The notes below the pieces were generated by a model. The model searched no databases, was not told the DNA's origin, and saw only the letters and a program-made list of their open reading frames with translations. From JAWLHU01 sp049325315 (GTDB lineage Bacteria > Bacillota > Sulfobacillia > Symbiobacteriales > Symbiobacteriaceae), in the NCBI GenBank assembly GCA_049325315.1, contig JBMONB010000083.1, positions 124,001 to 188,000 on the forward strand: a stretch of DNA of 64,000 nucleotides. The letters are read 5' to 3'. Every line of letters starts with the position of its first letter. Position 1 is the stretch's first letter. Below are positions 9,801-17,163 of this stretch, one piece after another. A program made the translations under genes and the position numbers.

Positions 9801-11594
9801 CTCTTCGACACGACGGAGAAGGCGCTGTCGGTGCCTGGGACGTATGAGCTGACCTTCTGGGCGCTGCAGAAGGGGAAGAGCAGTGCGGACCAGCTGGCGA
9901 CCTACCAGGTCGAGGTGAAGGATCCGCTCTATGGGGCCGAGGCCCGGTACCTGCCAGAGGCGGACATGGTCTACCTCGCCGTGCGCGCCCACGAGGGCGC
10001 CCTGGCCAAGGCGGGGGCGAGCCCGGTGGTGGGTGCGGTCCTGACAGACGGGGCGGGCACGGAGATCGCCATACCGCTCCAGCGGCTGGAGGGGACCCTT
10101 GCCTTTGAGGCCTACGTGAGCGCCGGGCTCCTTCCGCGCCCGTCAAAGCTGCAGGTGCGCTTCCGCATGAGCGGCTTCCATACCTGGGAGGACCCAACCT
10201 CGGGCCCGACGACGACGGTTGATGTGGCGGCGTTCAACTGGCAGATCCGGCCGGAGACAGCCTCCGCTGTGATGAGCGGAGACTCGAACCTGGCCCGCTT
10301 CCAGGTCTCCACCAACCAGCCCCTGCCGCTTGGGTACCTGGTGGAGGTGGGCATTGCGGGCAGCGGCTCCGGCGACTGGGTCTACTACCCGCTGGTGGTC
10401 CGGGGGAACAGCACCCACTCCCGCAGCCTCTACCTGGACGACCTGGGCTGGGCCCGGGGCGGCGAGTACCGGTACCGGTTCCGGCTGGTGGGGCCGCTCG
10501 GACCACTCGCCCCGACGCCGGTGCGCTGGGCCAGTGTGCCGCAGGTGGCCCAACCGGCTCCGCCGCCCGTCGATGCCACCGTAGCGGCCCGGGTGCAGGC
10601 GTTTGACAGCCTGCTGAGGCGCTTCGAGCAGACGTACGCATACAGCGCTGAGGTGGCCGGCATCCGCCAGGTGGTACGGGAGTATGAAACCGGCTACGTG
10701 GGTGCAGAGGGGGAGCGCCGGACCGATGCGCTGCTGCGGTCCTATATCGGCCTGATGGAGATGGAAGCGCGGTACAAGGAGGGGTTTGAGTACGCCCTGG
10801 TCCTGGAAGAGAGTCTGGATGCCTGGCTCCAGGACTTTCTCACCGGCCGCGTCGCCAAGTTCGTGGGGGGGACCATCACCAAGCGAGGCCTGAAGCTGGA
10901 GGTGGAGAAGACCTCCAAGGACCTGGCGAAGAAGATGGCCGCTGCGATGTCCGAGGAAGGATTCTCCGAGGTGACCAGTTCGCTGATCTCCGACCCCAAA
11001 CTGCTGCTGAGCGACCCGGCGGGGGAGGACCTCCTGCCACTTGAGCAGGCTGTGGTGAAGTACGTGGAAGGGATCGCGGAGAACATCCAGAACAGCCTCC
11101 CCCGCTGCAGCGGCGAGGTAGGAGCCTGGTTTACCCTGGAGGGCGTTCCGAAAGGCATCGAGAAGAAGTGCGGGATCGTCTCCAGCATCGGCTTCAACCA
11201 TCTCTTCCGCCCCGCCTTCGCGTATCACCTGAAGCGTCTCAGCACAGCCACCGTCGAGGCGGCCAGCGGGAGGAAGCGGCCATCGACCTCCTACGCCCTG
11301 GCGTCTGACAGGCTTCACGCCCTTCGCATGAGTGCGGCGGCCAGTCACCTGAGCCGGCTGAAGGCGCTGGGGGCCGCCAAGGCTTACACGGACGGTGGCG
11401 AGCAGATGAGCCAGTGGTTTACGCATATGGCCTTTGAGTATCCCTATCTTGGGGGAGGCGCCATGTTGGGTGGGGCGATCGTCTCCTCCACAGGTGCGAA
11501 ATTCGGCAAGGCGACCTCCGCCTTTGCAGCCTTCACCTTCATGGGCGAAGCGCTGAGGGAGGTCGAACCGATACCCGAGACGCTCTTTCGGTGA
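6882..11594 (+). CDS. Giant secreted protein: YCF48/BNR-like propeller, Ig-like repeats, helical C-terminus
   Basis: The protein has 1570 residues and starts at a GTG behind GGGGGGA. A signal peptide occupies about residues 1-30. Residues of about 45-585 hold roughly 14 repeats of about 40 residues with the pattern G-x-G-x-F/Y-V-A-V-G...G-x-I-L-T-S-x-D-G-x-x-W-T, typical of YCF48-like or sialidase-type propellers and long enough for two propellers. Residues of about 590-1230 are beta-rich, with repeated Y-x-L-x-G-x-V/I-x-A and W-A-x-x-x-G segments suggesting Ig-like or cell-adhesion modules. The last about 330 residues are mostly helical. No catalytic motif or sortase signal is visible. The context of a lipoprotein partner suggests surface display or binding; the real function is unknown. 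Confidence 0.75.
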   Translation: MKRRSWRASAVLLLGLLLLNLLPQAVSASSSPQGWQAVRAMESRSTLFAVIYAGGRFVAVGANGTVRTSFDARTWTSVATEVQEGLVGIAYGNGLYVAVGSSGTILTSPDAVRWTLRSSPVSTGLNGVAFGEGRFVAVGRDGVILTSEDGETWTRRVLETDIHLNAVGYGNGRFLAVGHRQLGYESDDGIRWTQSLTGDNWSNLDGVFFGYNRFYVVGNSGAFFYHTSEGWEKLAVGTQQHLRAMTVHPVERQMILVGANGTLVKRVPGTDTLVDLGVALDLHGVIYAAGQYVVVGAGGLILTSTDGSLWTQRVEGRAGSLPAIAYGDGIYVAGSDAGDLLTSKDGLQWTRRYTDRRFAIVGLSFGQGRFVALGADGATRVSTDGGVSWVKGSLGQGRMLGIAHDGSQFLALGNPGSNLYTSTDGLSWRRRLSDGGCLTSAVKAEERLVTVGCRQVGVKEDGSAWRQVYTTAAREQYNSVAYGEGRFVAVGNLGIIAHSEDGLSWQAQQGPTGQSLTTVSYGNGYFVAASVGGEILLSRDGLTWEVRQTSGDPTGFSASLFDGKRFLLTGKGGTILLSAPGFPETSALVQGFPTGRAEWAALGQTYYVSGKVTAPAPIETVELEVLGVGVVSTLSPGTTEVDLHDLSFEVKEIPPGDYPVNLWVFVSGHEPPSAPAATMTLKVGWGEPPDLVGLPWEVQVRNQSVYRLEGRITSETVLTAVTANVVRERNGRREVVAQLRAEPNATSFDLSAFSFRTGINQTYTVEIWAKSVGFPDPEAPFGIMTVVSSPVPLPAVSGLEQFRRVTLGSGYTLQGTVTGASGPLSRVRVTVEGGPADGYTRSFTPGTSTFDLNQVTIPASVLGETGVYQLHIWAETERYREGEHPLATVVIEVQRPGQWESRLQYLNGYYLWGLRQREAAVVYQGESVPLQGVLVAPAPLEVVNVVITRSGHTVARQTYRFPDSGQVLSLGRVLFDTTEKALSVPGTYELTFWALQKGKSSADQLATYQVEVKDPLYGAEARYLPEADMVYLAVRAHEGALAKAGASPVVGAVLTDGAGTEIAIPLQRLEGTLAFEAYVSAGLLPRPSKLQVRFRMSGFHTWEDPTSGPTTTVDVAAFNWQIRPETASAVMSGDSNLARFQVSTNQPLPLGYLVEVGIAGSGSGDWVYYPLVVRGNSTHSRSLYLDDLGWARGGEYRYRFRLVGPLGPLAPTPVRWASVPQVAQPAPPPVDATVAARVQAFDSLLRRFEQTYAYSAEVAGIRQVVREYETGYVGAEGERRTDALLRSYIGLMEMEARYKEGFEYALVLEESLDAWLQDFLTGRVAKFVGGTITKRGLKLEVEKTSKDLAKKMAAAMSEEGFSEVTSSLISDPKLLLSDPAGEDLLPLEQAVVKYVEGIAENIQNSLPRCSGEVGAWFTLEGVPKGIEKKCGIVSSIGFNHLFRPAFAYHLKRLSTATVEAASGRKRPSTSYALASDRLHALRMSAAASHLSRLKALGAAKAYTDGGEQMSQWFTHMAFEYPYLGGGAMLGGAIVSSTGAKFGKATSAFAAFTFMGEALREVEPIPETLFR

Positions 11595-11597
11595 AAA

Positions 11598-11630
11598 GAT
11601 CGCCCCGTGCCGGCATGGCACGGGGCGATC
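11598..11630. terminator. Bidirectional terminator between convergent genes
   Basis: A perfect 14-bp stem (GATCGCCCCGTGCC with GGCACGGGGCGATC) and a 5-base loop lie between the two gene ends. On the minus strand it is followed by TTTTC, a good terminator tail for the MutS2-RsgA gene. The plus side has a weaker tail. Confidence 0.85.
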
Positions 11631-11636
11631 ATCTGT

Positions 11637-14117
11637 CTAGGCCAGCTTCATGGCCCGCAGCAGGTGGAGGTACTGCTCGTAGCGGCGGCGGTGCAGCTGC
11701 CCCTGCTCCGCCGCCTCCCGGACGGCGCAGCCGGGCTCCTGCCCGTGCAGGCAGCCGGGGCGGTGGCAGCGGCCGAGGAAGGGGGAGAACTCGGCGAACC
11801 CGGCGCCCAGGTCGGGCTTCCAGACCCCCAGTTCCCGCAGGCCCGGCATGTCGATCAGCCAGGTGTCGGGGGCGAGGGAGAGCGCCTGGCGCTGGGGGTC
11901 AAGGACGCCGCTCAGGGCGGTGAGCAGGGTGGTCTTGCCGACCTTGGGCATGGCGATCACCGCTGTTACCTGGCCGGTCAGCCTGGCCCGCAGCTCATCG
12001 AGGCCCCGGCGTTTGGCGGCGCTGACGGTCACGGTCTCATAGCCCGCCTTGCGGTAAGGCTTCAGCCAGTCGGCGGCCACGGCGTCGGCCACCAGGTCGG
12101 CCTTGGTGAGGCAGATGATCGGGGCGACCCCCTGCCGCTCGGCGTAGAGCAGGTGGCGGGCCAGCACGGCGGAGTGGAAGTCGGGCTGGCGGGCCGAGGC
12201 GAGGATCAGGAGGCGGGTCAGGTTGGCGGCCACCACGGTCTCGGCCATGGTGTCGGCGTCGCGGCTGACCAGCACGGTCCGCCGGGCGGCCACCTCCACC
12301 ACCTGGCCCTCCTGGACCCGGACCCGGTCGCCCACCACCAGGCCTGCGGGCAGCAGGCGGCGGACGTGGTCACGCACGGCCATCTCCCGCTCGGCGCCCT
12401 CGTGGGCGACCCGGGCCCGGCTGGGGGAGGAGGCGGCGAGCACCAGCCCCAGGGGGGCGGGGGCAGTCCGGCCCGGGCGGGCGGGGCTGGGGGCTGGGGC
12501 GGGCTCGACTGCCGGGGCCGCCGTGGCGGGCGGGGGTTCGGCTGCCGTGGCGGGCTGGGGCGCCGGGGCGGGCAGGGTGGCGGGGGGAGCGGCGTCGCCG
12601 TAGACCAGCTCCCGGGCCCGCTCCACCACGGCGGGGTCGAGCCCGGCGCGGGCAGCGATGTCCAGCCCGCGGCTCTCGCCCAGGGCGCCGTAGATCAGCC
12701 GGTAGGTGGGGCGGAGCGTCTCGCCGTCGAAGCCCATGCCGGCGAAGGCGCAGCCCGCCGTCTTCCGGCCGAACTCCTTGATCTCCCGCAGGTGGGTGGT
12801 GGCCAGGGTGTAGGCGCCCTTGCGCAGGAAGGCCTCCAGCAGGGCGATGCCGAGCCCGGTCCCCTCGTGCGGGTCGGTGCCCGAGCCCAGCTCATCGAGC
12901 AGAATCAGGGTGCGGGGGTTGGCCTGGGTCAGCATGGGGGCGATGGCGGCGATATGGCCTGAGAAGGTGGAGAGCGACTGCTCCAGCGACTGGTGGTCGC
13001 CAATGTCGGCGAATACCTCGTCGAACCAGCAGAGGGTGGAGCCCTCGTCGACCGGCAGGTGGAGGCCGCACCGGGCGATGATCACCAGCAGGCCCAGGGT
13101 CTTGAGCAGCAGCGTCTTGCCGCCGGTGTTGGGCCCGGTGACGATCAGCATGCGGGCATCGGCGGTCATGCGGATCCGGTTCCCGACGGCGCTGCGCCCC
13201 AGGAGCGGGTGGCGGGCGCCCTTCAGGTCGATGATCCCCGCCTCGTTCCACCCGACGGGGTGTGCATCCCAGGCATGGCTGAGGCGGGCACGGGCGGCGA
13301 TCAGGTCGAGCTCGGCCACGGCGCCCAGGGTGGCCTGCAGGCTGTCGGCGTGGCCGGCCACCTGGCCGGAGAGCGCCATGAGCACCTGCTCCACCTCGGC
13401 CTCCTCCATCGCCCGCCAGGTCTCCAGCTCGGCGGCGAGGTGGCTGACCGCATCGGGCTCGATGAAGAGGGTGGAGCCGCTGGCCGAGGAGCCGTGGACC
13501 GTGCCGGGCACGGCGGCCCGGGCGCTGGCCTTCACGGGGATCACGTAGCGCCCGTTGCGGGTGGTGACCAGCGCCTCCTGCAGGTTGCTGCGGTGCTGCT
13601 TGAGCAGCGACTGGAGCCGGTCCTGGATCCTCCCCTCCAGGGTGGCGATCTCGCTGCGGGTCTGCTTGAGCGACCGGGAGGCCTGGCTGGAGACGGTGCC
13701 CCGCTCGATGCAGCGGCGGATCTCTGCCTCGACCGCATCGAAGCGGCCGAAGGCCTCGGCGTGACGGCTCAGCAGCGGGGCTTCGGCCCGGTGGTCGGTC
13801 AGGAAGCGGTGCAGCTGGCGGCAGCCGTAAATGGTATCGGCCACGGCCAGCAGTTCGTCGGGCCGGAGCACCCCGCCGATGGCGGCCCGCTCCACCAGGC
13901 GGCGGACATCTTGAATCCCGCCAAAGGGCATGGACCGGCCGCTGCTCAAAATCGACTTGGCCTCGGCGGTCTCCTGCTGGACCTGCCGGATCAGGGCGAG
14001 GGAGGGGAGCGGTTCCGTGTGCAGGGCGAGCTCCTTGCCGAGCTGGCAGGAGGCGTAGCTGGCGAGCTCCTCTAGAATGCGGGCGAACTCCAGGGCGGTC
14101 ATGGTCGGTGCGTGCAA
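11637..14117 (-). CDS. MutS2-like ATPase fused to an RsgA-like circularly permuted GTPase
   Basis: This 826-residue protein joins two families. Residues 1-506 are MutS2-like: N-terminal helical core and clamp region (T-R-N-G-R-Y-V-I-P-V-K at 186-196), Walker A GPNTGGKT at 328-335, Walker B/signature LLDELGSGTDP at 406-416, and the H-motif ATTH at 439-442. Residues of about 507-560 are a Pro/Ala-rich linker. Residues of about 575-826 are RsgA-like: a basic strand-rich segment, then cpGTPase motifs in the permuted order G4 TKAD (671-674), G5 SAAKR (699-703), G1 (722-729) and G3 DMPG (756-759), then a zinc module with C784, C789, H791 and C797. The MutS2 KOW/Smr end is missing, and RsgA's first G1 glycine is alanine. 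The TTG start has GGAGG 8 bases upstream. MutS2 splits collided ribosomes and RsgA acts on 30S subunits; a ribosome-rescue role is inferred. Confidence 0.88.
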   Translation of the reverse strand: MHAPTMTALEFARILEELASYASCQLGKELALHTEPLPSLALIRQVQQETAEAKSILSSGRSMPFGGIQDVRRLVERAAIGGVLRPDELLAVADTIYGCRQLHRFLTDHRAEAPLLSRHAEAFGRFDAVEAEIRRCIERGTVSSQASRSLKQTRSEIATLEGRIQDRLQSLLKQHRSNLQEALVTTRNGRYVIPVKASARAAVPGTVHGSSASGSTLFIEPDAVSHLAAELETWRAMEEAEVEQVLMALSGQVAGHADSLQATLGAVAELDLIAARARLSHAWDAHPVGWNEAGIIDLKGARHPLLGRSAVGNRIRMTADARMLIVTGPNTGGKTLLLKTLGLLVIIARCGLHLPVDEGSTLCWFDEVFADIGDHQSLEQSLSTFSGHIAAIAPMLTQANPRTLILLDELGSGTDPHEGTGLGIALLEAFLRKGAYTLATTHLREIKEFGRKTAGCAFAGMGFDGETLRPTYRLIYGALGESRGLDIAARAGLDPAVVERARELVYGDAAPPATLPAPAPQPATAAEPPPATAAPAVEPAPAPSPARPGRTAPAPLGLVLAASSPSRARVAHEGAEREMAVRDHVRRLLPAGLVVGDRVRVQEGQVVEVAARRTVLVSRDADTMAETVVAANLTRLLILASARQPDFHSAVLARHLLYAERQGVAPIICLTKADLVADAVAADWLKPYRKAGYETVTVSAAKRRGLDELRARLTGQVTAVIAMPKVGKTTLLTALSGVLDPQRQALSLAPDTWLIDMPGLRELGVWKPDLGAGFAEFSPFLGRCHRPGCLHGQEPGCAVREAAEQGQLHRRRYEQYLHLLRAMKLA

Positions 14118-14135
14118 GGCGGATTCCTCCTCAAG

Positions 14136-14176
14136 AAAAATAAAAAGGCCGCGGGGCGTCGTGCCACCCGCGGCCT
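14136..14176 (-). terminator. Leader terminator 2, directly upstream of the MutS2-RsgA gene
   Basis: A 10-bp GC stem (AGGCCGCGGG with CCCGCGGCCT) is followed on the minus strand by TTTTTATTTTT, ending 6 bases before the gene's Shine-Dalgarno sequence. It sits inside the 5' leader, so transcripts must read through it to reach the gene. A short GGGTGGCAC in the loop side resembles a T-box core, but the rest of a T-box was not found. Confidence 0.8.
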
Positions 14177-14267
14177 GCTCTTTCCGTCAAAATGCCCATC
14201 GAAGGCCCTCCGCTGCATACGGAGAACCATGGCCCTCCACCATGGGCGGAGAACCGGTTTTTGGGCA

Positions 14268-14297
14268 CAGAAAAGCCGTGAGGCATGCCTCACGGCT
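14268..14297 (-). terminator. Leader terminator 1, upstream of terminator 2
   Basis: A perfect 10-bp stem (AGCCGTGAGG with CCTCACGGCT, loop CATG) is followed on the minus strand by TTTTCTG. It lies between the leader promoter and terminator 2. The leader therefore holds two consecutive intrinsic terminators ahead of the MutS2-RsgA coding region. Confidence 0.8.
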
Positions 14298-14350
14298 CCA
14301 CTTGACTTTCAGATGAAAGCAAAGGGGCGTGATACGCCGTTCGTGAAAGG

Positions 14351-14389
14351 CTATGCGGTTGTCACCTCACGCTCACGAACGACAGACAT
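14351..14389 (-). CDS. Candidate 12-residue leader peptide
   Basis: A short frame encodes MSVVREREVTTA and stops with TAG. The sequence AGAAGGGG lies 8 bases before its ATG, and the promoter at 14424-14452 would start transcription about 30 bases upstream. The codons for V-V-R-E overlap one arm (14373-14381) of a perfect 9-bp stem whose other arm is 14338-14346, and a second pairing (14394-14399 with 14357-14362) covers the ribosome binding site. The Arg-Glu-Arg triplet has the R/K-x-R/K pattern at which macrolide-bound ribosomes are known to stall. The regulatory role is inferred; only the frame, ribosome binding site and stems are seen. Confidence 0.5.
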   Translation of the reverse strand: MSVVREREVTTA

Positions 14390-14423
14390 CAAAACAACCC
14401 CTTCTCTAATCACTTCGCAATTG

Positions 14424-14452
14424 ATCATACTCGCTTCCCACTCACAGGTCAA
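14424..14452 (-). promoter_or_regulatory. Promoter of the MutS2-RsgA leader
   Basis: On the minus strand TTGACC (14447-14452) and TATGAT (14424-14429) are separated by 17 bases, close to the sigma-A consensus. The start would be near 14417, giving a leader of about 300 bases before the coding region. Confidence 0.75.
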
Positions 14453-14612
14453 GAGGGAAAACGGAAAAAAGACGCAATCAAGGGGGGAGAAACCGTGACG
14501 GCTGGATGGTACCTGGCTCTGCTGGCAGGAAGCGTGCGTATAACTCACCGCTTGCAAGGTGTTACAATGCAGCGGAGTCCAGTTTACGTAAAGAAAGAGG
14601 GGAGCCTCACCG

Positions 14613-16133
14613 ATGCGGAAGATCCTGGCCAGCTCCCTGGCCGCTGCCTGTGCCCTGGGCGCTCTGGCGCTTCCGGCCCCGGCTGCTGCGAACGAGGTTC
14701 ACTGGGTCCATCTCTTCAAGCCCATCGCTGAGAACGTCTCCCAATTCGGGGTGGAGGGGGAGCGGCTCCTCTACAACCGCCACAACGCCTGGCTGGTCCT
14801 TCGCGACCTGCGCACCGGCGCCACCGACGAGATCGCCAACTCCGATGGGGCGATGGGGATCAAGCTGACCGGCAACTGGGCCGCCTACGAGGAGTCCACC
14901 TCGTTTGAGGGCTGGAAGCTGAAGCTGCACAACCTGGTCACCAACGAGAAGAGCGTCATCGGCGAGAAGACCCATTGGTACTTCATGGCCGAGGACCAGT
15001 TCCTCTACGCCCAGCCGAACCCCGAGGCGAACCATACCGCCTTCTGGCTGCGGCACCTGGAGAGCGGCGAGGAGCGGGAGGTGCTCCGTTTCGAGGGGGA
15101 TCAGCTGCGCAACAACCAGGTCGGCTTCGACGGCCGGTTCATCACCTTCATGGAGGCGCCCGACGGCCTCTGGGCCGGGCAGAAGGAGACCACCCTCATC
15201 GCCCATGACCTGACCGACGAGCAGCGCCGGACGCTCCACGTGGACGCCCGGGTCACCCACAGCGACCTGGACCAGGGCCGCCTGCTCTACGTGCTGGAGC
15301 GCTCGCCGATCGGCGCCCGGCAGTCCTTCGAGATCCGGCTCTGGGACATCGCCGCCGGCACCGACCGGCTGGTGAAGGCCGGCCACGTGGACTACGCCCC
15401 GCCGGTGGTCGCCCTGCAGGGCAGCCGGGCGGCCTGGGTGCCGCAGACCATTGAGGCAGACCGGCTCCACCTGCACGACCTGGTCTCGGGCGCCGAGCGC
15501 ACCCTCCCGGTGCGGCCGGGCACCAACCGGCTCTGGCTCTCCGACCGGCACGCCTTCATCTTCTCCGGGGGCAATACCCTCATGGCCGAACTCGACCCCG
15601 TGCCGGCGGAACCCAAGCCCGCCGAGCCCCGGCCGGGCGAGCCCACCGAGCCTGTCTTCTACACCGTGAAGCCTGGCGAGACGCTCTGGCAGATCGCCAG
15701 CCGGTACGGCCTGCCGGTGGTGGAGCTGGTCCGGGCGAACAACATGCTGACCCCCGACTGGATCTACCCCGGCCAGAGCCTCTTCCTGCCCTACCCGGTC
15801 TCGCCCCGCCACGAGATGCACGTGGTCAAGGCCGGTGAGACCATGGCCTCCATTGCCGTACAGTACCGCACCACCGTCTCGGGCATCATGAAGCTGTACG
15901 GGACCGCCTCGGAGGCGATTCACACCGGCCAGCGGCTGCGGGTCAACCGGGGCCCGGTGCTGAGCGACTCGGTCTGGCCCTACCAGGCCTACGCCGTAAT
16001 GCCCGGCGACACCCTCTGGAACGTCTCGCACCGGACCGGCTTCGCCCTGGACCGGCTGCTGCACGCCAACTCGTGGCAGAAGCCGGCCCCTCTGAAGATC
16101 GGCCAGACCCTGATCGTCCCGTGGGATCGCTAG
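14613..16133 (+). CDS. Secreted LysM protein with N-terminal propeller-like domain
   Basis: The 506-residue protein has a signal peptide (about residues 1-26, ending A-P-A-A-A-N). Residues of about 30-335 contain repeated W-x-x-x-x-x-x-L-x-D-L-x-x-G units resembling a TolB-like beta-propeller. A Pro/Glu-rich linker follows (about 336-347). Three LysM domains then run at about 350-395 (Y-T-V-K-P-G-E-T-L-W), 402-446 (H-V-V-K-A-G-E-T-M) and 460-504 (Y-A-V-M-P-G-D-T-L-W). LysM modules bind peptidoglycan or chitin-type glycans, so the protein should sit in the cell wall. No hydrolase motif is visible. GAGGGGAG precedes the ATG. It is a single gene facing away from the MutS2-RsgA gene. Confidence 0.85.
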   Translation: MRKILASSLAAACALGALALPAPAAANEVHWVHLFKPIAENVSQFGVEGERLLYNRHNAWLVLRDLRTGATDEIANSDGAMGIKLTGNWAAYEESTSFEGWKLKLHNLVTNEKSVIGEKTHWYFMAEDQFLYAQPNPEANHTAFWLRHLESGEEREVLRFEGDQLRNNQVGFDGRFITFMEAPDGLWAGQKETTLIAHDLTDEQRRTLHVDARVTHSDLDQGRLLYVLERSPIGARQSFEIRLWDIAAGTDRLVKAGHVDYAPPVVALQGSRAAWVPQTIEADRLHLHDLVSGAERTLPVRPGTNRLWLSDRHAFIFSGGNTLMAELDPVPAEPKPAEPRPGEPTEPVFYTVKPGETLWQIASRYGLPVVELVRANNMLTPDWIYPGQSLFLPYPVSPRHEMHVVKAGETMASIAVQYRTTVSGIMKLYGTASEAIHTGQRLRVNRGPVLSDSVWPYQAYAVMPGDTLWNVSHRTGFALDRLLHANSWQKPAPLKIGQTLIVPWDR

Positions 16134-16167
16134 AGCGGGTTCCGGTTTAGAACCCCCCGTTATGGGA

Positions 16168-16206
16168 TAGAATGCAAAACGACCCGGTGCGGTGAACACC
16201 GGGTCG
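16168..16206 (-). terminator. Terminator of the 25-residue peptide gene (possibly shared)
   Basis: A perfect 10-bp stem (CGACCCGGTG at 16180-16189 with CACCGGGTCG at 16197-16206) is followed on the minus strand by TTTTGC. It also lies just after the LysM gene on the plus strand, where the tail is weaker. Confidence 0.7.
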
Positions 16207-16261
16207 GGCGGACGCCGTTGTTATGTTACTTGTAGGGAGAGGAATTGTAGCCTCCTACCCC

Positions 16262-16339
16262 TTACAAGCTAAGGGAAAGGAGTTTCAGCAGGAGTGCGAG
16301 AGCAATCAGCCAAAAGAGCCGATCGTCAAGCTTGCTCAT
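16262..16339 (-). CDS. 25-residue single-helix membrane peptide
   Basis: The frame encodes a charged start (MSKLDDR) followed by an uninterrupted hydrophobic helix rich in Leu, Ile and Ala with one lysine, ending at TAA. GAAGGGGGG lies about 8 bases before the ATG, and a strong terminator follows about 55 bases after the stop. These marks support a real small gene. The layout, a short cytoplasmic head and one membrane helix, resembles small regulatory membrane peptides, but I recognise no family. It lies opposite to and between the LysM and sigma-factor genes. Confidence 0.5.
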   Translation of the reverse strand: MSKLDDRLFWLIALALLLKLLSLSL

Positions 16340-16384
16340 GCTTCCACCCCCCTTCTCTCAACGAGGCGCCGCCACCTACATATA

Positions 16385-16428
16385 CGAGGGGACCCGCGAG
16401 AAAGTTCGCGGGTCCCCTCGTCTTTCTC
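16385..16428 (+). terminator. Terminator-like hairpin upstream of the sigma-factor gene
   Basis: A 15-bp perfect stem (16385-16399 with 16406-16420) is followed on the plus strand by TCTTTCTC. No plus-strand gene ends here apart from the LysM gene 250 bases earlier, so it is either a second terminator or an attenuator in the sigma-factor leader. Confidence 0.55.
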
Positions 16429-16590
16429 AGGAACATGCACGCGGGCCGGCTGGCGTCGCCGGTCCGGAAACCAGGCAGCAGCCATGCCAGTCAAACCATT
16501 CAGAGCCGGTGGCGTGAATCTGTTGGGAGAGCCGTGAACCCGATGGCCCACCAGCTGCCTATAAAGGGTGGAGGCGCCTCCAGGAAGGTG

Positions 16591-17163
16591 ATGCATTTGG
16601 ATGAAGCGCATTTGGTTGAACAGGCCAGGGCGGGTGACCAGCAAGCCTTTGCCGAGCTGTTCCACCGTTACCTTACCGCGGCATGGCGTGTCGCCTATAC
16701 CATAACAGGCGATAGCCACGCCGCCGACGACGCCGTGCAGGAGGCGTTCATTATCGCCTACCACCGCCTGGGCAACGTGGCGCCGGGCGCCCGTTTCGGC
16801 CCCTGGTTCCACGCCATTGCCGCCAATTGCGCCCGACGGCAAGCCCGGAGGGCGGTCTGGAAGCGCTGGCTACCCTTGCTGGCGGCAGACAGCGTTGCTG
16901 ATGCGGCCGCCAGGGAGAGCCTGGACGCGGCAGAGACCAGGGGGGAGGTCTGGGAGGCGGTCCGTCGCCTGCCGGTTGACCTGCGGGTCGTGGTGGCGCT
17001 CCGCTATGTGCTGGATATGAGCGAGGTCGATATGGCAGCCGCTCTTGGGCTGCCAGCGGGGACGATCAAGTCCCGGCTACACCGGGCGCGCCGGCTGCTT
17101 CAGGAGTGGCTGGGCGCCGAGCCCAAAGAGGAGGGGCTGCCATGCACCATACCGACGAAATGA
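16591..17163 (+). CDS. ECF-type RNA polymerase sigma factor
   Basis: This about 190-residue protein has the two helical regions of an extracytoplasmic-function sigma factor. Region 2 includes F-A-E-L-F-H-R-Y and the D-D-A-V-Q-E-A-F-I core-binding/-10 motif; region 4 includes L-P-V-D-L-R-V-V-V-A-L-R-Y and the HTH G-L-P-A-G-T-I-K-S-R-L-H-R-A-R. The ATG at 16591 was chosen; AGGAAGG is very close to it, and a TTG two codons later would have better spacing. The next gene overlaps its end by 22 bases and encodes a single-span membrane protein, the usual sigma/anti-sigma arrangement. The signal and target promoters are unknown. Confidence 0.88.
   Translation: MHLDEAHLVEQARAGDQQAFAELFHRYLTAAWRVAYTITGDSHAADDAVQEAFIIAYHRLGNVAPGARFGPWFHAIAANCARRQARRAVWKRWLPLLAADSVADAAARESLDAAETRGEVWEAVRRLPVDLRVVVALRYVLDMSEVDMAAALGLPAGTIKSRLHRARRLLQEWLGAEPKEEGLPCTIPTK

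Noticed and set aside
14136..14452. T-box riboswitch in the MutS2-RsgA leader
   Set aside because: A GGGTGGCAC word resembles a T-box core, but no stem I landmarks or specifier loop were found, and a complete terminator interrupts the leader.
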